From Anaerolineales bacterium (GTDB taxonomy: Bacteria > Chloroflexota > Anaerolineae > Anaerolineales > UBA4823): a stretch of DNA of 10,546 nucleotides. Location: NCBI GenBank assembly GCA_026415275.1, contig JAOAHK010000047.1, positions 1 through 10,546 of the forward strand. Reading direction: 5' to 3'. The notes under the pieces were generated by a model. The model did no database searches, had not been told where the DNA came from, and saw nothing but the letters and a program-made list of their open reading frames with translations. Position numbers and translations under genes: made by a program. Shown one piece after another: positions 6,903 to 10,546 of the stretch. The stretch's first letter is position 1, and each line of letters starts with the position of its first letter.

Positions 6903-6952
6903 GATTTCAAACAATTCCTCCCCGATTGGTATCCTTCTAAGCGAGACCTTCC

Positions 6953-9900
6953 ATGCGCAAGCTTATTTTCTTTTCATTCTTTTTACTCGTAATCCTTCCC
7001 CTCCTCTGGCAGTTTCGTCCCTCTGTCCAACCCAGCGCTGCTGCGGCCAACGCCTCGATCTCGGTGAACGAGGTGATCGCCAGCGGCTTGCAAGCCCCGG
7101 TGGACATCACCCACGCCGGGGATGGCAGCGGACGGTTATTCGTGGTCGAGCAGCCGGGGCGCATCCGCGTGATCAAGCAAGGGACTTTGCTCAGCACGCC
7201 GTTTTTGGATATCACTTCTTTGGTTTTGTATGGCGGTGAGCGGGGATTCTTGGGTTTAGCATTTCACCCCAACTATAAACAAAATGGCTATTTTTATGTC
7301 AACTACACCCGCAAGCCTGATGGGGCAACTGTGGTGGCGCGTTATCGGGTCTCTACGCAAAACCCAGATGTAGCCGATCCATCTAGCGCTCTAACCCTTC
7401 TGCTCATCCCTCAGCCGTATGCTAACCACAACGGCGGCTGTCTCAAATTCGGACCGGATGGCTATCTCTATATTGGCATGGGGGATGGAGGAAGCGGCGG
7501 CGACCCGCAAAATTACGCCCAGAATAAAGACTCTCTGCTGGGCAAGATGTTGCGCATCGATGTCGATCATGGCAACCCGTATGCCATCCCCGCCAACAAC
7601 CCCTTTGTCAATCAACCCGGCGCAGATGAGATCTGGGCGTTGGGCTTGCGCAACCCGTGGCGCTTCAGCTTTGACCGCTTGAGCGGCGATCTTTACATTG
7701 CCGATGTCGGGCAAAACGCTTGGGAAGAGGTCAACTTTCAGCCGGCCAACGCCGCAGGCGGGATTAATTATGGCTGGCGCTGCCGTGAGGGGGCTCACCC
7801 CTACAATTCCAGCCCGCCTTGTAACAGTGCTAGTTTTCTCGCCACCCTAACCGATCCCTTCACCGAGTACAGTCGTAGCGAAGGATATTCGGTCACAGGG
7901 GGCTTTGTCTATCGTGGCAGCCGTTACCCCAACCTTTACGGCACCTATTTCTTCGCCGACTACGTCAACGGCAAGATTTGGAGCATCAAGAAACTCTCCG
8001 ATTCGCCGCTCACGTGGTCGGCGCGCACTTTGGAAATCCAAGCCGGTTTCAACATCAGCTCGTTTGGCGAAGGCGAAGATGGCGAATTGTATATCGCCAA
8101 CCATAACCAAGGAAAAATCCACCACCTGACCGATCCCAGTGGGCCGGTTGACTTGACCGAAGCACTCAAAGGCTCGCGCAAATTGGTCAGCAGTCCCTGG
8201 GCGGATGCAAATGAAGTGATCACCTACACCATCGAGCTGAAAAACAACTCACTTGCGCCCCTATCCAACGCCGTCCTGACGGATACCCTGCCGGCCAATC
8301 TCACCTACGTCCCCGGTAGCTTTACGGCCTCCACTGGGACAGCAGATGCCTCCCAAGCTCCTGTGCTCAAATGGAATGGCACCTTATCGCCCGGCGTGAC
8401 CACCTTGCGCTATCGGGCACAGGTTAAGACTATAGCGAAAGGCAGTCAAAATAACACAGCTTACCTGAGCCTGAACACCTTACCTGTGCTCTCTCTTGGC
8501 GCTTCGGTATATGTGCCCCGCCCAAAGCTCAATACCAGCGGTGTGGATTTCATTCTGCCCGGCACGCAACCTAATCAACTGCAAGTTTCTCTGCTGGATT
8601 CGACCGATTGCGATACTTGCCACTCGGCGCCGATCTACGACCGTTGGCGGGGCAGTGTGATGAGCCAAGCCGGGCGCGATCCCTTGATGTGGTCAGCCCT
8701 GGCTGCTTCCAACAACGTCGTTCCCAATTCGGGGGAGCTTTGCCTGCGCTGCCATATCCCCAACGGTTGGTTCGACGGTCACAGCCAAGACCCCAGCGGT
8801 GGGCTAATGACCGCCCAAGACCTGCGCAACGGCATCTCTTGCCAACTTGGCCACCGTCTGGTCGATCCCTTCCCTCCCGCAGGAAGTTCCGACCAAGCCA
8901 GCATTATCGATGCCCAAATCCGTCAGAACCTGACCCATCCTTTGCCGGCCAATGCCATCGGCAATGCCATGCTGATCGTCGACCCCAACGACAATCGACG
9001 CGGGCCGTTTGAGCTAGCGCAAAGTTTCAGTTATCACACCGCCTATCGCACCAACTTTTTGGGTCAAACCAGCGATGCGGTCACCCGCTCTCGGTTGTGC
9101 GGCTCTTGCCATAATGTCTTCAATCCTCTACTCAGTTGGGACTCCACCCGCAACCAGTACTGGCCAAACAGCGGCACTTCGCAGGCAACGACCAAAGCTG
9201 CGCCCTACTACCCCATCGAAACGACGTTCAGTGAATGGCTACAGAGCGACTATGCAACAGAGGCAGGCGTCTATGCCCCACAATTTGCCGGGGAGAAAGC
9301 GGATGGCATCCTGCGCGCCTGTCAGGATTGCCATCTCACGCGAGCAACGGGCTACTCGGCTGACCTTGGCTTCAATCCCTTCCAGCGCGATTGCCGCACC
9401 ACGGGCTGCTTGCCTATCCACGATTTGCTCGGCGCAAACACTTGGTTGCCCCAGCTCTTGCTCGATGAGGAGTGGCGACTGAATGCCCTGAGCGATCGAA
9501 GCTATCTCGAGCAGAATCGGATCGCAACCCAATCCTTCTTAAGCAAAGCCGCCACGCTGAACGTGGAGTTGCTGGAGCAAAACGGCAATAAGATCGCCCG
9601 CGTGACGGTCACCAATGAGACGGGGCATAAGCTCCCCACTGGTTACCCCGAAGGGCGGCGGATGTGGCTCAATGTACGCGCTTACGCCTCGAATGGCACT
9701 CTGCTCCAAGAATTTGGCGTTTATCATCGCGGCACCGGCGAGGTGGCAAACGACACAAAAATCTACGAAGTGCTGCAAGGGGTCACCCCCGAGCTGGCAG
9801 CGCTTTTAGGGGTAGAACCGGGGCATAGCTTTCACTTCCTGCTCAACAATACCGTCCTAAAGGACAACCGCATCCCGCCGCGCGGCTTCACCAACGCCAA

Positions 9901-10180
9901 GTTTGATCAGGATGGCTTGCGTCCCGTCGGCGCAACTTACGCCGATGGGCAATATTGGGACACCACGGATTTCACCGTCCCGTCTGAGACAGCGCGGGTG
10001 GTAGTCACCTTGTATTATCAGGTTGCCAGCACGGAATATCTAGATTTTCTGCGCCAGAATGGGGGTTTGGATGGAGAAAGTCTCTGGGGCTTGGCGCAGA
10101 GGACGCCGAACAGCCCACAGGTTGTGCAAGTGGCTCGCTTTCCGGAGCTGCGGTACTATTTTCCGCTGATAGTGCGATAG
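6953..10180 (+). CDS. Exported PQQ-type sugar dehydrogenase (GSDH) fused to DUF11-like and multiheme cytochrome c domains
   Basis: A 1075-residue exported protein. Residues 1 to about 33 are a signal peptide (RK, long hydrophobic core, Ala-rich cleavage region). Residues about 40-395 are a glucose/sorbosone dehydrogenase six-bladed propeller: ANHNGGCLKFGPDGYLYIG puts the catalytic-type His at 159, GLRNPWRFSFD supplies the Arg-Asn pair (233-234), and SVTGGFVYRG and DYVNGKIW are family hallmarks; such enzymes oxidise aldoses with PQQ. Residues about 396-520 resemble a DUF11 beta-sandwich (VITYTIELKN, VLTDTLPANLTYVPGS). From 550 a multiheme region follows: CDTCH (553-557), CLRCH (597-601), CQLGH (630-634, second Cys lost), CGSCH (716-720), CQDCH (790-794). 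A C-terminal domain with NETGHKLPTGYPEGRR (888-903) often accompanies such cytochromes. The architecture suggests electrons pass from sugar via PQQ to hemes outside the membrane; that is inference. It ends in YYFPLIVR. Only a weak GAGA-like site precedes ATG 6953. G+C is visibly higher than in the regulator. Confidence 0.9.
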   Translation: MRKLIFFSFFLLVILPLLWQFRPSVQPSAAAANASISVNEVIASGLQAPVDITHAGDGSGRLFVVEQPGRIRVIKQGTLLSTPFLDITSLVLYGGERGFLGLAFHPNYKQNGYFYVNYTRKPDGATVVARYRVSTQNPDVADPSSALTLLLIPQPYANHNGGCLKFGPDGYLYIGMGDGGSGGDPQNYAQNKDSLLGKMLRIDVDHGNPYAIPANNPFVNQPGADEIWALGLRNPWRFSFDRLSGDLYIADVGQNAWEEVNFQPANAAGGINYGWRCREGAHPYNSSPPCNSASFLATLTDPFTEYSRSEGYSVTGGFVYRGSRYPNLYGTYFFADYVNGKIWSIKKLSDSPLTWSARTLEIQAGFNISSFGEGEDGELYIANHNQGKIHHLTDPSGPVDLTEALKGSRKLVSSPWADANEVITYTIELKNNSLAPLSNAVLTDTLPANLTYVPGSFTASTGTADASQAPVLKWNGTLSPGVTTLRYRAQVKTIAKGSQNNTAYLSLNTLPVLSLGASVYVPRPKLNTSGVDFILPGTQPNQLQVSLLDSTDCDTCHSAPIYDRWRGSVMSQAGRDPLMWSALAASNNVVPNSGELCLRCHIPNGWFDGHSQDPSGGLMTAQDLRNGISCQLGHRLVDPFPPAGSSDQASIIDAQIRQNLTHPLPANAIGNAMLIVDPNDNRRGPFELAQSFSYHTAYRTNFLGQTSDAVTRSRLCGSCHNVFNPLLSWDSTRNQYWPNSGTSQATTKAAPYYPIETTFSEWLQSDYATEAGVYAPQFAGEKADGILRACQDCHLTRATGYSADLGFNPFQRDCRTTGCLPIHDLLGANTWLPQLLLDEEWRLNALSDRSYLEQNRIATQSFLSKAATLNVELLEQNGNKIARVTVTNETGHKLPTGYPEGRRMWLNVRAYASNGTLLQEFGVYHRGTGEVANDTKIYEVLQGVTPELAALLGVEPGHSFHFLLNNTVLKDNRIPPRGFTNAKFDQDGLRPVGATYADGQYWDTTDFTVPSETARVVVTLYYQVASTEYLDFLRQNGGLDGESLWGLAQRTPNSPQVVQVARFPELRYYFPLIVR

Positions 10181-10269
10181 AAAGAACATAGCATCACTTG
10201 AGTCACAACAGATAGGGGGAGGACTTAAAAGCTGATTCCGACTTATTCCCCATACCTACTCTGCCGGCC

Positions 10270-10299
10270 TCTCGTCTGGTTTGTCTGGCAAAGACGAGA
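10270..10299 (+). terminator. Stem-loop after the dehydrogenase fusion, possible terminator without U-tract
   Basis: TCTCGTC (10270-10276) pairs with GACGAGA (10293-10299); inside, TTTG (10280-10283) can pair with CAAA (10289-10292) around a five-base loop, leaving a three-base bulge. No run of T follows, so intrinsic termination is uncertain; it may only protect the 3' end of the transcript. Confidence 0.35.
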
Positions 10300-10353
10300 T
10301 AGAGAGCAGAAAACGCAGGATTATTAAGAAGCTCTAAAAAACAAGAAGAGATA

Positions 10354-10382
10354 TTGACATACGTTATTTTGTTTGCTAAAAT
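10354..10382 (+). promoter_or_regulatory. Consensus promoter of the FGGY kinase gene
   Basis: TTGACA (10354-10359, six of six) is followed by a 17-base spacer and TAAAAT (10377-10382, five of six), with TG at 10374-10375 giving an extended -10. Transcription would start near 10389, inside the adjacent inverted repeat, leaving a leader of about 58 bases before ATG 10447. Confidence 0.8.
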
Positions 10383-10410
10383 ATGTTCAATGTTAGCATA
10401 CATTGAACAT
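10383..10410. promoter_or_regulatory. Perfect inverted-repeat operator overlapping the transcription start
   Basis: ATGTTCAATG (10383-10392) and CATTGAACAT (10401-10410) are perfect 10-base arms around an 8-base spacer. The repeat begins right after the -10 box and spans the predicted start point, the placement of a repressor operator. The transcript would lack part of the left arm, so an RNA hairpin role is unlikely. Sugar-responsive repressors (for example DeoR/SorC, LacI or GntR types) commonly control FGGY kinase genes; which family binds here cannot be told. Confidence 0.7.
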
Positions 10411-10446
10411 TGAAAGCTTATCTTAATATCCTGGGTCAATTTTTTT

Positions 10447-10546
10447 ATGAGTCTGGTCGGAATTGACATCGGAACGAGTGCGGTAAAACTGGCCGCTTAT
10501 GATGAACGGGGCACTCTCCTCTCACAAGCAAGGGTCCCCATAACGA
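10447..10546 (+). CDS. FGGY-family carbohydrate kinase, N-terminal part (truncated by window edge)
   Basis: The first 33 codons are present and the frame runs off the right edge. The N-terminus LVGIDIGTSAVKLAAYDERG is the phosphate-1 loop of the actin-like ATPase fold as found in FGGY sugar kinases (xylulokinase, glycerol kinase, gluconokinase and relatives), which phosphorylate a sugar or polyol with ATP in the cytoplasm. The GIDIGTS-x-VK form leans towards xylulokinase-like members, but the substrate cannot be decided from 33 residues. The gene has its own consensus promoter and a 28-base inverted-repeat operator, so it probably begins a regulated sugar-use operon to the right. ATG 10447 directly follows a run of seven T and no Shine-Dalgarno is visible, which is unusual given the strong promoter. 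Confidence 0.85.
   Translation, partial: MSLVGIDIGTSAVKLAAYDERGTLLSQARVPIT

Larger units (their letters stand above)
6392..6952. other. Intergenic region without a credible gene, holding decayed tandem repeats
   Basis: This 561-base gap separates two divergently transcribed genes. Its short open frames overlap each other on both strands and carry no recognisable domain or start signal. The content that can be named is the ribosome binding site of the RNase H-like gene at the left end, a degenerate 21-base repeat array at 6612-6812, and an extended -10 promoter for the dehydrogenase fusion at 6894-6902. I see nothing definite in 6420-6611. Confidence 0.65.

Noticed and set aside
8480..9532. 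Long frames on other strands inside the dehydrogenase-cytochrome gene
   Set aside because: Shadows of a high G+C coding region; the main frame carries the heme motifs and propeller signatures.
10203..10469. An 88-codon minus-strand frame across the kinase promoter
   Set aside because: It runs through the consensus promoter and operator and into the kinase start, with an unstructured translation and no start signal.

Overview
The window looks like a chromosomal piece of a Chloroflexota bacterium, most likely Anaerolineae. The pointers are a very large NB-ARC/TPR/BTAD regulator, secreted beta-helix and beta-propeller proteins, and two exported proteins whose C-termini end in a short LPLVSK / FPLIVR motif, a tail I associate with exported proteins of that phylum. 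This assignment is inference from gene style; there is no rRNA or other marker gene.

Layout. Positions 1-4026, minus strand: a regulator (781-4026), a 73-residue small protein (493-714) and the start of an exported beta-helix protein (1-467, running off the left edge), spaced 66 and 25 bases apart and probably co-transcribed. The regulator frame stays open up to ATG 4317, but a near-consensus promoter (4073-4101) and a ribosome binding site (4032-4038) inside that extension point to a GTG start at 4026. Positions 4522-5868, plus strand: a lipoprotein built of propeller-like repeats. Positions 5822-6391, minus strand: an RNase HI-fold protein that has lost three of its four catalytic carboxylates; its 3' end overlaps the lipoprotein 3' end by 47 bases. 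Positions 6392-6952: no gene, but a decayed array of 21-base tandem repeats. Positions 6953-10180, plus strand: an exported fusion of a PQQ-type glucose/sorbosone dehydrogenase propeller, a DUF11-like beta-sandwich and a multiheme cytochrome c. Positions 10354-10546: a consensus promoter with a 28-base inverted-repeat operator and the first 33 codons of an FGGY carbohydrate kinase.

The genes do not form one obvious pathway. The recurring themes are exported proteins, extracellular sugar oxidation linked to hemes, and sugar uptake and phosphorylation starting at the right edge. The most unusual items are the catalytically degenerate RNase H with a near-perfect Shine-Dalgarno, the dehydrogenase-multiheme fusion with one damaged heme site, the regulator with its DNA-binding module at the C-terminus, and the decayed 21-base repeats.
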